Positions 9,925 through 19,183 of a stretch of DNA of 64,000 nucleotides are shown one piece after another (position 1 is the stretch's first letter; the number at the start of each line of letters is the position of its first letter). The stretch lies in the NCBI GenBank assembly GCA_029260495.1, contig JAJDDD010000016.1, forward strand, positions 124,001 to 188,000, given 5' to 3'. A model generated the notes under the pieces. It did no database searches. It had not been told where the DNA came from and worked only from the letters and a program-made list of their open reading frames with translations. Made by a program: the position numbers and the translations under genes. The DNA is from Phycisphaerales bacterium. GTDB lineage: Bacteria > Planctomycetota > Phycisphaerae > Phycisphaerales > UBA1924.

Positions 9925-10914
9925 TCAGAAGTCGAGCGTGCGAAGCCCGAGTCCGTGCTCAATCAGCTTTTCACGAATTTCCACGAGAGAGGTCTGGCCG
10001 AAGTTCTTGACGCCCATGAGCTCCGCTTCGGTGCGGGAAGCCAGTTCTCCAATCGTGCGGATGTTGAGCATCTGCAAGGCTTTACGCGCTCGAACGGTAA
10101 GATTCAGGTCTGAAACAGGCTTATTCAGCGAGGCTTCGCTGTTGCTCTTGCGGGCAGCATCGTAGACATCCCGTCGAATCTGCCGCTGTTGTTCCTCGAC
10201 GCGCTGGCCGAGCCTGAGCCCCTTGGCAGTGAGCATCTCCTTGATCTCATCGAGAGAGGTCTCCCCGAAGTTCTTGTAGGCGAGGAGTTCTGCTTCGGAG
10301 ACCCGCAGGAGGTCGCCCAGCGAGCGGATATTCATTTTCTTCAAGCAGTTGCGAGCCCGGACGGAAAGCTCAAAGTCCGTGACCGGCGTGTCCAGCATCG
10401 CGTTGCGCTTGGCGAGATCACGATCATGCTCTTCGTCATAAAACATCTCGCGTGACGCGAGAACGTCTTTCATATAGAGCCGGGCCCGCAGGTGATTCGG
10501 GCTGGTGTCGAGCACCTGCCGAAGGCATTTCTCAGCTTGGGCAAAAGCGCCCTGATCCTCGTACAGCACCGCGAGATTAATGATCGCATTGATCGGCGCC
10601 GGCTGAAGCTGAGCGCAGCGCTCATAGAGCGCGAGGGCCTCGTCATCCTCGCCAACGTGATCGAGCACGAATGCGAGATTAAAAAGCGAGTCGGCGTTGT
10701 TTGGGGCTGCTGCGACGGCTCGCCGGCATTCGGCGACGGCGGTCGCATCATCACCCTGGTTGAAGGCCTCGCGGCCAGCGCGAACATGTTTCAACGCAGC
10801 TTGCGAATCCCCCCGTTGCGTTTCATCCGCGCCGATAAGGATGTCCATCGGATCTTGAGACATCAAGCCCTGTTCTCCGCTTTGTGTTATGTGTGGCGCC
10901 TCGGCATCAGCCAT
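9925..10914 (-). CDS. TPR protein with two tandem RNA polymerase alpha-CTD domains
   Basis: 329 residues from the ATG at 10914. About 40-150 are tetratricopeptide repeats (A-L-x-L-Y-E-R-C, A-x-A-E-K-C-L-R). About 176-236 and 264-326 are two separate copies of the RNA polymerase alpha C-terminal domain: D-F-E-L-S-V-R-A-R-N-C-L ... N-F-G-E-T-S-L-D-E-I and D-L-N-L-T-V-R-A-R-K-A-L ... N-F-G-Q-T-S-L-V-E-I. The E. coli alpha residues R265 and S299, used for UP-element DNA contact, have counterparts in both copies; the N268 counterpart is Asn189 in the first and Lys279 in the second. There is no alpha N-terminal assembly domain, so this is not RpoA. It probably binds DNA or RNA polymerase and joins it to a TPR partner. 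The role is inference. Confidence 0.88.
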   Translation of the reverse strand: MADAEAPHITQSGEQGLMSQDPMDILIGADETQRGDSQAALKHVRAGREAFNQGDDATAVAECRRAVAAAPNNADSLFNLAFVLDHVGEDDEALALYERCAQLQPAPINAIINLAVLYEDQGAFAQAEKCLRQVLDTSPNHLRARLYMKDVLASREMFYDEEHDRDLAKRNAMLDTPVTDFELSVRARNCLKKMNIRSLGDLLRVSEAELLAYKNFGETSLDEIKEMLTAKGLRLGQRVEEQQRQIRRDVYDAARKSNSEASLNKPVSDLNLTVRARKALQMLNIRTIGELASRTEAELMGVKNFGQTSLVEIREKLIEHGLGLRTLDF

Positions 10915-11002
10915 CAGGAGCAGCTCTGGTCGAATCCAGCAGTATAGCACAGACGATTCTGCGGCTCAAACTACCTTCGCGGGGAGGCAGGCGGGCGCCG
11001 GC

Positions 11003-11674
11003 TTAGTCGCTGGAGATTTGCTCATCGCCGCTGAAGATGTCCTCGAGGCATTCAGTCCACGATCGACCTTGTTTCCAGCGTGGCCAGGCGATGTACAGCC
11101 GCCACCAGGCGTAAGGCCCGATCAGCACCGCAGCGACGATCCACCACCAGAAATGCTTGCCGAGAATGAAGGCCAGGATGACGCTGCTCACGCCAACGAC
11201 GGAAAGAACTCCAAAGAGGAAGACCTCGCCACCGATAGGCCAGCCGAATATTCCGCGCTGGTAGATCCGCCGATACTCGGTGTGAAGATCGGTCTGCTCA
11301 GCGATGGTTTCGTGATGGGCAAGATGGTCGAGATGCTCATCGAGGACGACGTCCTGCACAGTGTCATCGAGAGACTTCCCGGCCGTCATGGTTTCATCAT
11401 GCAACTCTGGGCATCGCATTTTTGACCCGCACTTGCAGCGCATGGTCTTTCCGGAAATTTCCTGGCGCCAGCGGTACTTCCGCCCACACGAATAGCATTG
11501 GAAGGAATCCTGAATAGGATTTCCCCCCTGGGCAGGTGCGGAGTCGATCCGGACGACCCGCGAGGTCGATGTGCGTCGAGAACCCATTGGTGTGGGACTA
11601 CCCCAATCGTCGGCCGTGGACGGTACATACTGAGCGAGCCCGTTTTGCCGCGTTTCGGGACTCGCCTCCAACAT
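11003..11674 (-). CDS. Zinc-ribbon membrane protein of unknown function
   Basis: 223 residues. After a polar N-terminus there is a zinc-ribbon pattern C-Y-S-C (60, 63) then C-K-C (80, 82), with another Cys at 88. A charged segment rich in His and Asp follows, then two closely spaced transmembrane helices (about 151-171 and 175-195; the second rich in Trp) and a short tail. Such small ribbon-plus-membrane proteins are common among planctomycete hypotheticals. It may belong with the TPR/alpha-CTD gene 88 bases downstream on the same strand. A TATACT hexamer lies at 11689-11694 on this strand, only about 8 bases upstream of the start once a normal TSS distance is allowed. The function is unknown. 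Confidence 0.7.
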   Translation of the reverse strand: MLEASPETRQNGLAQYVPSTADDWGSPTPMGSRRTSTSRVVRIDSAPAQGGNPIQDSFQCYSCGRKYRWRQEISGKTMRCKCGSKMRCPELHDETMTAGKSLDDTVQDVVLDEHLDHLAHHETIAEQTDLHTEYRRIYQRGIFGWPIGGEVFLFGVLSVVGVSSVILAFILGKHFWWWIVAAVLIGPYAWWRLYIAWPRWKQGRSWTECLEDIFSGDEQISSD

Positions 11675-11807
11675 TTCGACCGCTTGACAGTATAACCTAC
11701 GACTTTTGTACTGCTAGATTTCAGCGTGTCCATTTTTGGACTTATTAGTGACAAAATGCACTTCTCGGACGACACCGACGGTCTCCGATGCACGGATGAG
11801 CTGACCA

Positions 11808-12806
11808 ATGACTACTCACGCGTTCACAACTTCTCTTTGCGTCATGATGAGCCTGCTCATCGCAACGGCTCCAGCGCGGGGTGCGGAAGAAGAAAAAGCT
11901 CCAATTGTTGGCCCGGTGGCGCCCAGCAAACTCATGCTTGATCTTGCTGACCGACTTGTCGGGACGTATGAGGCAGGCGAGCGGACGCTTCATATCGCAG
12001 AGCTTCGGACGGTTGATCTTCCTCCATCGTTTTATGTGGAGGTGACTCTCAAACAGCGTCCACTGGAGCCGATCTGGGCGCAAATCTGGTCTGTGCGTGA
12101 GCATTCAGATGACGCGGGCATGGAGCTTTTTGTCAACGAGTTTCCGAGGGGGCTTCCGCTGCGAAACACTTACATTGGAATGTGGGCAGCGCCTGAGTAC
12201 CTGCCACGTTTGTCGTCAGCTTTTCTCTCGCCAGTCGGCAGGTTGAATGTCAACATCGATCACGCGACGGGCGATGTCACGTTTGCCTCCACCGGGACGA
12301 TGTCGACGTTTCACGCTGGAGCGTGGACGGCGGAGTATGAGTTCGTGCTTATGGGAGACCAACTGCTGTGGACCGTTGTGGGCTACAACGTCGATGGCGA
12401 GACGGTGTGGGGCGATTCGGAGCAGGCGATCGAGTTCATCAAAACTGGGCCCCTGCCGACTCCTGAGATTACCAGTGATCAACTGGTCATCATCAGGCTT
12501 CGAGAGGGTGAAGGAATTCCCGTCGAGGCTCCCGACAGTGTGGCGGTGCATACAACGGGCTATCTCATGAATGGGATCCCGTTTCGATCCACTCGCGCTC
12601 CGGGCATGATGATTGATTCAACCGCGATTCCATCGGATCGCTACCCCCGCGGATGGACGCTTGGAATTCTGGGTATGAAAAAGGGTGGTGTTCGCCGGCT
12701 GATTGTCCCGCCGCACCTTGGCGCCGGCAGCGAGGGTCGAGGGCCGATTCCCCCCAACTCGCCGCTCATCTACGACATCGAACTGATCGCTGTGAAGGAC
12801 AACTGA
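11808..12806 (+). CDS. Secreted CpcT/CpeT-like protein fused to an FKBP-type peptidyl-prolyl isomerase
   Basis: 332 residues. A signal peptide ends near A-R-G-A (residue 26). The first part (about 40-200) has L-A-D-R-L-V-G-T-Y and a pattern of beta strands resembling the CpcT/CpeT lipocalin-like fold; this is a tentative match. The last 105 residues are a clear FKBP domain: S-V-A-V-H-T-T-G-Y-L-M-N-G, G-W-T-L-G-I-L-G-M-K-K-G-G, R-R-L-I-V-P-P-H-L-G, I-P-P-N-S-P-L-I-Y-D-I-E-L. FKBPs catalyse cis-trans isomerisation of peptidyl-prolyl bonds, here outside the cytoplasm. A tRNA-Leu follows on the opposite strand. Confidence 0.85.
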   Translation: MTTHAFTTSLCVMMSLLIATAPARGAEEEKAPIVGPVAPSKLMLDLADRLVGTYEAGERTLHIAELRTVDLPPSFYVEVTLKQRPLEPIWAQIWSVREHSDDAGMELFVNEFPRGLPLRNTYIGMWAAPEYLPRLSSAFLSPVGRLNVNIDHATGDVTFASTGTMSTFHAGAWTAEYEFVLMGDQLLWTVVGYNVDGETVWGDSEQAIEFIKTGPLPTPEITSDQLVIIRLREGEGIPVEAPDSVAVHTTGYLMNGIPFRSTRAPGMMIDSTAIPSDRYPRGWTLGILGMKKGGVRRLIVPPHLGAGSEGRGPIPPNSPLIYDIELIAVKDN

Positions 12807-12846
12807 TCACCGCTGTGTGGCGCGATGGGGCCAAGCTCAGGAAAAA

Positions 12847-12930
12847 TACCGGAGGAGGGACTTGAACCCTCACGCCCTTACGGGCAACGGATTTTGAATC
12901 CGTCGCGTCTGCCAATTCCGCCACTCCGGC
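12847..12930 (-). tRNA. tRNA-Leu (anticodon CAA)
   Basis: 84 nt on the minus strand. The acceptor arm GCCGGAG pairs with CTCCGGT (one G-U), followed by discriminator A. The anticodon stem ACGGA/TCCGT encloses loop TTCAAAA, with anticodon CAA reading UUG. There is a long class II variable arm and a T-arm with GGTTCAAGTCC. The 3' CCA is not encoded. Confidence 0.95.
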
Positions 12931-13175
12931 TTTGCGGTCGAGTCAGAGTGTAGAACATGACCCCGTGGCTTGCGACAGGGCCTGGATCGCAGAGGCCTGG
13001 TCCGAGAATGGCGGGGCCGGAATCCACGTTCGGGTGATCCCCAGTTTCGTAAGAGGGTGAAGATTTGGCCCTCTGGGGGTGTTATCCTCAACGGTGAAGC
13101 CCGAGTCGTAGACGCGGCGGCGATGGCAGGCTGGACAGCAGACCAGTGACTTCTTGCTGATTGGAGAATCATCCG

Positions 13176-14972
13176 ATGCGCGCACGCTTTACTTTCGGGG
13201 CCCTTTCGATCGTCGCGATCTCCGCCTTATCGATTGCCCATGAGCAGCCCGGGCTGGGTGAGACCGATCCCGTCGGACCGGGGCAGGAATCACCCGATGT
13301 CTATCCGCGCGCCAATATCGAGTTTCTGAGCCGTGTCAGCGCAGCGGAGTTTGGCGCGAGCGCGATGCGCGGCAACGACTGCTGGGGCTATGTCTCACCT
13401 TCGGGGCGCGAGTACGCCCTGATGGGACTGGACACCGCGACGGGCATTGTCGACATCACCGACCCGATCAACCCCAACATTATCACAACCATCCCCCATG
13501 CGCCGAGCACCTGGAGCGATATCAAGACGTATCAGAACTACGCCTACGTCGTCAACGAATCGGGCGGCGGCATGCAGGTGATCGATCTCTCGCAAGTCGA
13601 TGCTGGCGTAGCGACTTTGTTGAGTTCCTTCACCGATGCCGGACTCGCCACCGCTCACAATCTTACAATTAATGAAGAAAGCGGGTTCGCCTATCTCACG
13701 GGCGCGAACGGACCCGCCAACGGACTGGTCGTGTTGAGTTTGTTTGATCCAGAGCAGCCGCAGCTCGCTGGGACGTACTCGGATGCGTATGTGCATGACG
13801 CTCAAGTGGTCACGATCCCGGATGGGCCGTTCTCGCGTGAGATTGCATTCTGCTTTGCCGGTGGCGTGGGGATTGATGTTGTCGATGTGACGATCAAGAG
13901 CAACATTCACAGGCTGACTCGTGTCACCTATCCCGGGCTCAGCTACTCGCATCAGGGCTGGTATGACGCCGCTTCGCAGATGCTCTATGTCAATGATGAG
14001 CTGGATGAGCTCGGAGGGTTTACAGCAACGACGCTCACGCGCGTGTTTGATGTCTCTGATTTATCCAACGTTCAGCCTGCAGGATCATTCACGACAGGGC
14101 TTCCCGCGATCGACCATAACTTGTATGTGCACAACGGATTCGTGTTTGAAGCGAATTATAAATCCGGTTTGTGGATTTTCGACGCCAATCATGATCCAGC
14201 AAATCCCTTGCCAACCGGTGTTTTCGATACGCAGCCGAGTGACAACTCAGCCGGCTTTTCCGGCGCCTGGAGTGTCTATCCCTATCTGCCCAGCGGGACT
14301 GTGCTCGTCAGTGATATCGAACGCGGGCTCTTCGTGCTCGATGCGACAGCAGCTCTTCAAGGCATTCCTGAAATTGGCTTCGGCTTCCCCGAAGGGTTGC
14401 CCTCCCAGGTTGATTCAGGTGATATGACGTTGCGAGTTTCGCTGGAGGGACACTTTGGAGCCGAGATTGATCCGACATCAGGGTGGCTCGTGTACCGGGC
14501 GGAGGCGCCGCACACGCGCAGCTCCGCGCGACATGATGATGGAGGTCATGACAGCGATCATAACGGCGATCCAACTGGCGGCGGCGATCACAATCACGGT
14601 GACTTCCTGACAGCGCCTCTCATTCATCTCGGCGGCAACCAATACGAAGCAGTGCTTCCGCCCCAACCTTGCGGCGCCAATGTGCATTATTATTTTCAGG
14701 CCGCCACCACAGAAGACGCGATCGTCACTGAACCACTAAGCGCACCAGGCACTACCTACGAACTCACTGTCAATCCCAAATTCGCAGACCTGACCGGCGA
14801 CGGGCTGACAAATGGCTTTGATCTCGCCGCGACGCTTGGCGCGTGGGGCGACTGCCCGTTTGCGCCGGCGGAGTGTGTCGCGGACATCAATGGTGATCGC
14901 GTGGTGAACGCCTTCGATCTCGCAGCCCTTCTCGGAGCATGGGGTGAGTGCATAGGCGGGTCGATCGAGTAG
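13176..14972 (+). CDS. Secreted LVIVD-repeat (choice-of-anchor B) protein with dockerin-like C-terminus
   Basis: 598 residues from the ATG at 13176, which has GGAGA about 9 bases upstream; a TTG at 13161 is less likely. The signal peptide ends near S-I-A-H-E. The body is a beta-propeller-like series of LVIVD-type repeats (I-V-D-I-T-D-P-I-N-P, M-Q-V-I-D-L-S, L-V-V-L-S-L-F-D-P, L-W-I-F-D-A-N), as in choice-of-anchor B proteins. A His/Asp-rich loop near residue 460 could bind metal. The last about 55 residues are two dockerin-like Ca-binding repeats: D-L-T-G-D-G-L-T-N-G-F-D-L-A and D-I-N-G-D-R-V-V-N-A-F-D-L-A, each ending L-G-A-W-G. Function is not known; the tail is probably a surface or sorting module. 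Confidence 0.85.
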   Translation: MRARFTFGALSIVAISALSIAHEQPGLGETDPVGPGQESPDVYPRANIEFLSRVSAAEFGASAMRGNDCWGYVSPSGREYALMGLDTATGIVDITDPINPNIITTIPHAPSTWSDIKTYQNYAYVVNESGGGMQVIDLSQVDAGVATLLSSFTDAGLATAHNLTINEESGFAYLTGANGPANGLVVLSLFDPEQPQLAGTYSDAYVHDAQVVTIPDGPFSREIAFCFAGGVGIDVVDVTIKSNIHRLTRVTYPGLSYSHQGWYDAASQMLYVNDELDELGGFTATTLTRVFDVSDLSNVQPAGSFTTGLPAIDHNLYVHNGFVFEANYKSGLWIFDANHDPANPLPTGVFDTQPSDNSAGFSGAWSVYPYLPSGTVLVSDIERGLFVLDATAALQGIPEIGFGFPEGLPSQVDSGDMTLRVSLEGHFGAEIDPTSGWLVYRAEAPHTRSSARHDDGGHDSDHNGDPTGGGDHNHGDFLTAPLIHLGGNQYEAVLPPQPCGANVHYYFQAATTEDAIVTEPLSAPGTTYELTVNPKFADLTGDGLTNGFDLAATLGAWGDCPFAPAECVADINGDRVVNAFDLAALLGAWGECIGGSIE

Positions 14973-15117
14973 AGATATGCAGATCCAGCCGTCACCGTCC
15001 GCCGCATCGCATATTTTGTTGAGTTTCTCCGTGCTCCGACGTGGATACCGCCACCGTGGTAAGCTGCGTGGTCCGCGCATGATTGTTGTTGCGGGGAGAG
15101 TTTAAGGAGAAATTGCG

Positions 15118-16299
15118 ATGTCTAGCTTGCGCGTCAAGACGCTCGACGGCTTGGAGCTTCCCAATCCCTTCGTCATCGGCTCGGGTCCACCTGGCACCAA
15201 TGCCAATGTCATTAACAAGGCATTTGAGGAAGGCTGGGGCGCTGTCATCGCGAAGACAGTGAGTCTCGACGCCTCCAAGGTCATCAACGTCGCGCCACGC
15301 TACGCGCGCGCTCGCACGCCCGACCGCACCGTATACGGCTGGCAAAATATCGAGCTCATTTCGGATCGCGATTTCTCAGTCTGGGAAAAAGAGTTTAAGG
15401 ATGTGAAGAATGCGTATCCCGACGGCGTGCTCATCGCCTCCATCATGGAAGAGTGCAGCAAGGATCGCTGGGTGGAGCTGGTCGAGCGGTGTGAGGCATG
15501 CGGTGTCGATGCTTTCGAACTGAACTTTTCCTGTCCGCACGGCCTGCCCGAGCGCAAGATGGGCGCCGCAATGGGACAGGATCCTGAAATCCTCGAAGAG
15601 GTTTGCGGTTGGGTAATGGGGGCTGCAAAGGTTCCCGTCTGGGCCAAGATGACGCCGAACATCACGCACATTGTCGATCCCGCGCGGGCGGCGCTCCGGG
15701 CTGGATGCACGGGAATCGCGGCAATCAACACCATCCTCTGTGTGATGGGTGTGAATCTTGAGACGCTGCGCCCTGAACCGACGGTTGAGGGCTACACGGT
15801 GCCCGGCGGGTATTCCTGCAAGGCGGTGCGCCCGATCGCGCTGCGCATGGTTATGGAGATCGCCACGATGATGTACGGCGGCAACAGCGGGCAGCCTGTC
15901 CAAAAAGACGGCACGACTGCAATCGCTGGCGAGTATCCGCAACGCACGATCTCGGGAATCGGCGGCGTCGAAACCGGCGACGATGCTGCCCAGTTCATTC
16001 TGCTTGGCGCTGAAACCGTGCAGGTGTGCACCGGCGTCATGATTCATGGCTACAAGCTGATCCACGAACTCAACGCCGGTCTCGAAGCCTTTATGGAGAA
16101 GCACAACTTTTCCAGCATCGAAGACTTTCGCGGCAAAAGCCTTGAATACTTCACAACCCACGCTGAGCTTGTGCGTCTTCAGGCTGACGCAAAAGCTGCA
16201 GCAAAAGCCGCCAAGGCGGGCATGGTGACCAAGGACGAAGGCTGGGAAGGCGAAAAGTTTGTGGAGCAGACAGACAAGCTTGTGGCAAATCAGGAATGA
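15118..16299 (+). CDS. preA: Dihydropyrimidine dehydrogenase subunit PreA, without the C-terminal ferredoxin domain
   Basis: A flavin enzyme that reduces uracil or thymine to the dihydro form, the first step of reductive pyrimidine catabolism. AAGGAG lies 8 bases before the ATG. 393 residues form one FMN-binding TIM barrel of the DHOD/DPD class: P-F-V-I-G-S-G-P-P, the active-site region N-F-S-C-P-H-G-L-P-E-R-K-M-G, W-A-K-M-T-P-N-I-T, and I-S-G-I-G-G-V-E-T. Usual bacterial PreA proteins end in a two-cluster 4Fe-4S domain. Here the C-terminus is an Ala/Lys-rich tail with no Cys. No preT partner is in the window. It converges on the dihydropyrimidinase gene, 42 bases away. Confidence 0.88.
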   Translation: MSSLRVKTLDGLELPNPFVIGSGPPGTNANVINKAFEEGWGAVIAKTVSLDASKVINVAPRYARARTPDRTVYGWQNIELISDRDFSVWEKEFKDVKNAYPDGVLIASIMEECSKDRWVELVERCEACGVDAFELNFSCPHGLPERKMGAAMGQDPEILEEVCGWVMGAAKVPVWAKMTPNITHIVDPARAALRAGCTGIAAINTILCVMGVNLETLRPEPTVEGYTVPGGYSCKAVRPIALRMVMEIATMMYGGNSGQPVQKDGTTAIAGEYPQRTISGIGGVETGDDAAQFILLGAETVQVCTGVMIHGYKLIHELNAGLEAFMEKHNFSSIEDFRGKSLEYFTTHAELVRLQADAKAAAKAAKAGMVTKDEGWEGEKFVEQTDKLVANQE

Positions 16300-16341
16300 T
16301 GCAAACTGCTCTGTTGGCTCGTATCTGACTGTATTGAATCG

Positions 16342-17742
16342 CTAAAAATGAGTCGCTTTTCGGTCCACGAGTTGTCCGCGACCCAGCGAGCCTACAAACC
16401 GACCGTCTCGCGCCTGCACTTCGCCGCGCACGGTGACGACATTCGGCATTCCAAAGACTTCCCAACCCTCGAATGCGCAGTAATCAAGATTGGAAAGACT
16501 TGTCTCGACAGTAAGCGTCCGCTGCGCAACAGGATCGAAGATCACCAGGTCTGCGTCGGACCCAACGCGAACCGTCCCTTTGCGCGGATACATACCAAAG
16601 AGTTTGGCCGCCTGGGTCGAGCACGCATCAACAAAGGTGTGAAGATCAATGCGTCCTTTGCGCACGCCGTGAGTGTAGATCAGGCTCACGCGCTCCTGCA
16701 GCGCCGGACAACCATTGGGAATCTTTGTGAAATCATTGCGCCCCATGCTCTTTTGATCGTGAAACTTAAAGGGCGCATGATCCGTGCCGATGGTTGAGAT
16801 TGCGCGAGATCGCAGGCCATTCCAGAGGGTTTCCTGATGCCGCTTTTCTCGCAGAGGCGGCGACATGACGTATTTAGCGCCCTCAAAGTCGGGCCGTTCT
16901 GCGTAAGTCTTGTCAAGCACAAGATGCGGCGCCACCGCTTCGACCCAGACATTGACGCCGCGATGCCTTGCTTCAACCGCTGCACGAACAGCTTCATCAC
17001 AGGAGGTGTGCACACAGTACACATGAGCCCCCGTCAACTCTGCGAAGGCGCAAAGGTGATGCACTCCCTCAGCCTCGACAGTTGTCGGGCGCGAAGGCTC
17101 GTGCCACTCCGGACCGGTCTTGCCTTGGGCGATGAGCTGCGCTTGCATGGAAGCGATCGCCTCGGCGTTCTCGCAGTGGGCAGTCACCATGACGCCCAGC
17201 TCTTTGGCCATTGTCATAAGCGCAAAGAGATTCTCATCGGAGATATTGAACGCGCCCTTGTACGCGAGAAAGACCTTGAAAGACTTAATTCCTTCCTCTT
17301 CAGCGATTTGTCGCAGTTGCCGTTGCGCAAGCTCATCAAAGCGAACAACAGCCATGTGAAATGTATAGTCCACCGCAGCCAGGCCTTCGGCAAGACTGCG
17401 CCATTCGGTGAATGCCGCCGCAGGCTCGTCATCGGGACCGGGACAGATCATTTCGATAAGCGTAGTCGTGCCCCCCGCCAGCGCCGCCTTGCTCGCGGAT
17501 TCATAGTCATCGCAGGCGTTCGTTCCCATGAACGGCAGGTTGATATGCACATGCGGATCAATGAAGCCGGGAAAAACAAGCTTGCCTGAAGCGTCGATCA
17601 CTTCAAGATTGCCGGCGTCTGTCAGCGAACTCGAATCAATAGTGGGCTCGATCCGCGTGATCGTTTCATGAGCGCAGTAGATATCCGCGCAGTAGTCATC
17701 ATCTGCTGTAACAATCCGACCATTCTTGATGAGCAGGGACAT
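16342..17742 (-). CDS. Dihydropyrimidinase (D-hydantoinase family)
   Basis: Hydrolyses dihydrouracil or dihydrothymine to N-carbamoyl-beta-alanine or its methyl derivative; a cytoplasmic zinc amidohydrolase. GAGG lies 7 bases before the ATG. 466 residues, a normal length. Motifs: metal-binding D-P-H-V-H (about 63), the carbamylated lysine region S-F-K-V-F-L-A-Y-K-G, T-A-H-C-E-N-A and H-T-S-C-D, and the metal Asp in G-T-D-H-A-P-F. It is the last gene of a six-gene minus-strand operon and starts 60 bases after the aminotransferase stop. Confidence 0.94.
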   Translation of the reverse strand: MSLLIKNGRIVTADDDYCADIYCAHETITRIEPTIDSSSLTDAGNLEVIDASGKLVFPGFIDPHVHINLPFMGTNACDDYESASKAALAGGTTTLIEMICPGPDDEPAAAFTEWRSLAEGLAAVDYTFHMAVVRFDELAQRQLRQIAEEEGIKSFKVFLAYKGAFNISDENLFALMTMAKELGVMVTAHCENAEAIASMQAQLIAQGKTGPEWHEPSRPTTVEAEGVHHLCAFAELTGAHVYCVHTSCDEAVRAAVEARHRGVNVWVEAVAPHLVLDKTYAERPDFEGAKYVMSPPLREKRHQETLWNGLRSRAISTIGTDHAPFKFHDQKSMGRNDFTKIPNGCPALQERVSLIYTHGVRKGRIDLHTFVDACSTQAAKLFGMYPRKGTVRVGSDADLVIFDPVAQRTLTVETSLSNLDYCAFEGWEVFGMPNVVTVRGEVQARDGRFVGSLGRGQLVDRKATHF

Positions 17743-17802
17743 GAATATGCCTCATTCTTTTCTTTCGCTTCCAGGTTCTCTCTGACGGCTGTTGGGAAAA
17801 TC

Positions 17803-19170
17803 CTAATCGGAACCGATTTCCGTCAGTGCAATGTCAAGTACATCACACATAAAATCACAATCAGCCTCCGTCAGGCACATCGGCGGCTTGATCCGCAGAA
17901 CATTTCCATACAGCCCGCCCTTGCCGATGATCAACCCCAGCTCCTTGCAGCGCTCCATCACGTCGGCCGCCTGTTTGGACGCGGGGTCTTTCGTTGATCG
18001 GCTCGTCACCAACTCCATGCCGAGCATCAGCCCGCGGCCGCGGACATCGCCGACAATTTCATGCCGATCTTTCATACCTTCGAGCTTTTTCTTCAGGTGA
18101 CCGCCGACGGTCTTGGCTCGCTGTTGAATATTCTCGTCAAGGATTACGCTGAGCGTCGCCAGCCCTTGTGCGCACGAAACTGGATTGCCGCCAAACGTAT
18201 TGAAGTGAATCCCTTGGGTGAGAACCTGTGCGATTTCAGGGCGCGTCACAATCGCCCCCAGCGGGCAGCCGTTACCCATCCCCTTCGCCATCGTCACGAT
18301 GTCCGGCGTCACGCCGTGATTCTGGAATCCCCAGAAGTTCTCTCCTGTGCGCCCAAACCCGGTTTGCACTTCATCTGCTATGCACAATCCGCCAGCGCCT
18401 CGTGCAATTTCATACACCTGCTGAAGATACCCCGCTGGCGCCTCAACTGTGCCGCCGACGCCCTGGATCGGCTCCGCGATAAACGCCGCAATATTCCCGC
18501 TTGTCGAGTGGCGAATCACATCCGCGACATCTTCCGCGTACTTGGCGCCCGCGTTGGAATCGTCGTAGCCATACGGCCCGCGGAAACAGTCCGGATTGCG
18601 CGCATGATGCACGCCAAACCCCTGCGGAACATTGTATTTCCAGTTTGAGTGGGCTGTAAGCCCCATCGCGGTGGGGGACATGCCATGATATGCGTTGCGC
18701 AGTGCGATGATGTCGTAGCACTTCGTGTACGCGCGAGAAAGAAGCATCGCCAGATCATTGGCATCCGATCCTGAGTTGACGAAATACACGTTCGTCAGAT
18801 TCATCTCAGGCGGAAATGTTGAGACGAGCTTTTTGGCAAACTCCGCCATCGTCGGATGCAGATAAATGGTCGTGGTGTGTTGGAGGCGCTCATTTTGCGC
18901 ACGCACTGCGTCGATCACCCTTGGATGACAATGCCCCACCGAAACCGTGACGATGCCGGCGAACCCATCCAGGTATCGCCGCCCGGTTTCATCGAAGAGG
19001 TATTGCATTTGCCCGTCAACGATCATGAGTGGATCGCGGTAGTAGGTCACGATGGGCATGTAATACTGCTTGCGCATCGCGATGACTTCCGCCTTGCTCG
19101 GCCCCGTGTAGGGCGGCGGTGTGTAGTCAAAGTCGGGAAGTGTGGGCAGGGATGTTGCTGCCTGTGACAT
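17803..19170 (-). CDS. Class III PLP aminotransferase, probably beta-alanine/beta-aminoisobutyrate:pyruvate (AGXT2-like)
   Basis: 455 residues from the ATG at 19170, which has AGGAGG 6 bases upstream; an in-frame upstream extension lacks this. Class III features: [46 protein letters not shown], and the PLP lysine in [10 protein letters not shown]. The overall pattern fits the AGXT2 / 3-amino-2-methylpropionate:pyruvate transaminase branch. In this operon it should convert beta-alanine or beta-aminoisobutyrate to malonate or methylmalonate semialdehyde. Family is certain; substrate is inferred from context. Confidence 0.9.
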   Translation of the reverse strand: MSQAATSLPTLPDFDYTPPPYTGPSKAEVIAMRKQYYMPIVTYYRDPLMIVDGQMQYLFDETGRRYLDGFAGIVTVSVGHCHPRVIDAVRAQNERLQHTTTIYLHPTMAEFAKKLVSTFPPEMNLTNVYFVNSGSDANDLAMLLSRAYTKCYDIIALRNAYHGMSPTAMGLTAHSNWKYNVPQGFGVHHARNPDCFRGPYGYDDSNAGAKYAEDVADVIRHSTSGNIAAFIAEPIQGVGGTVEAPAGYLQQVYEIARGAGGLCIADEVQTGFGRTGENFWGFQNHGVTPDIVTMAKGMGNGCPLGAIVTRPEIAQVLTQGIHFNTFGGNPVSCAQGLATLSVILDENIQQRAKTVGGHLKKKLEGMKDRHEIVGDVRGRGLMLGMELVTSRSTKDPASKQAADVMERCKELGLIIGKGGLYGNVLRIKPPMCLTEADCDFMCDVLDIALTEIGSD

Positions 19171-19183
19171 AGATGGCCTCCTC

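Noticed and set aside
11808-12806. CpcT-like segment as a phycobiliprotein lyase
   Set aside because: There are no phycobiliproteins in the window, and a signal peptide sends the protein out of the cytoplasm.
12943-13185. 80-residue minus-strand frame with a C-C-P-A-C pattern
   Set aside because: It overlaps the start of the LVIVD-repeat gene. It has one Cys cluster only, and no ribosome-binding site.
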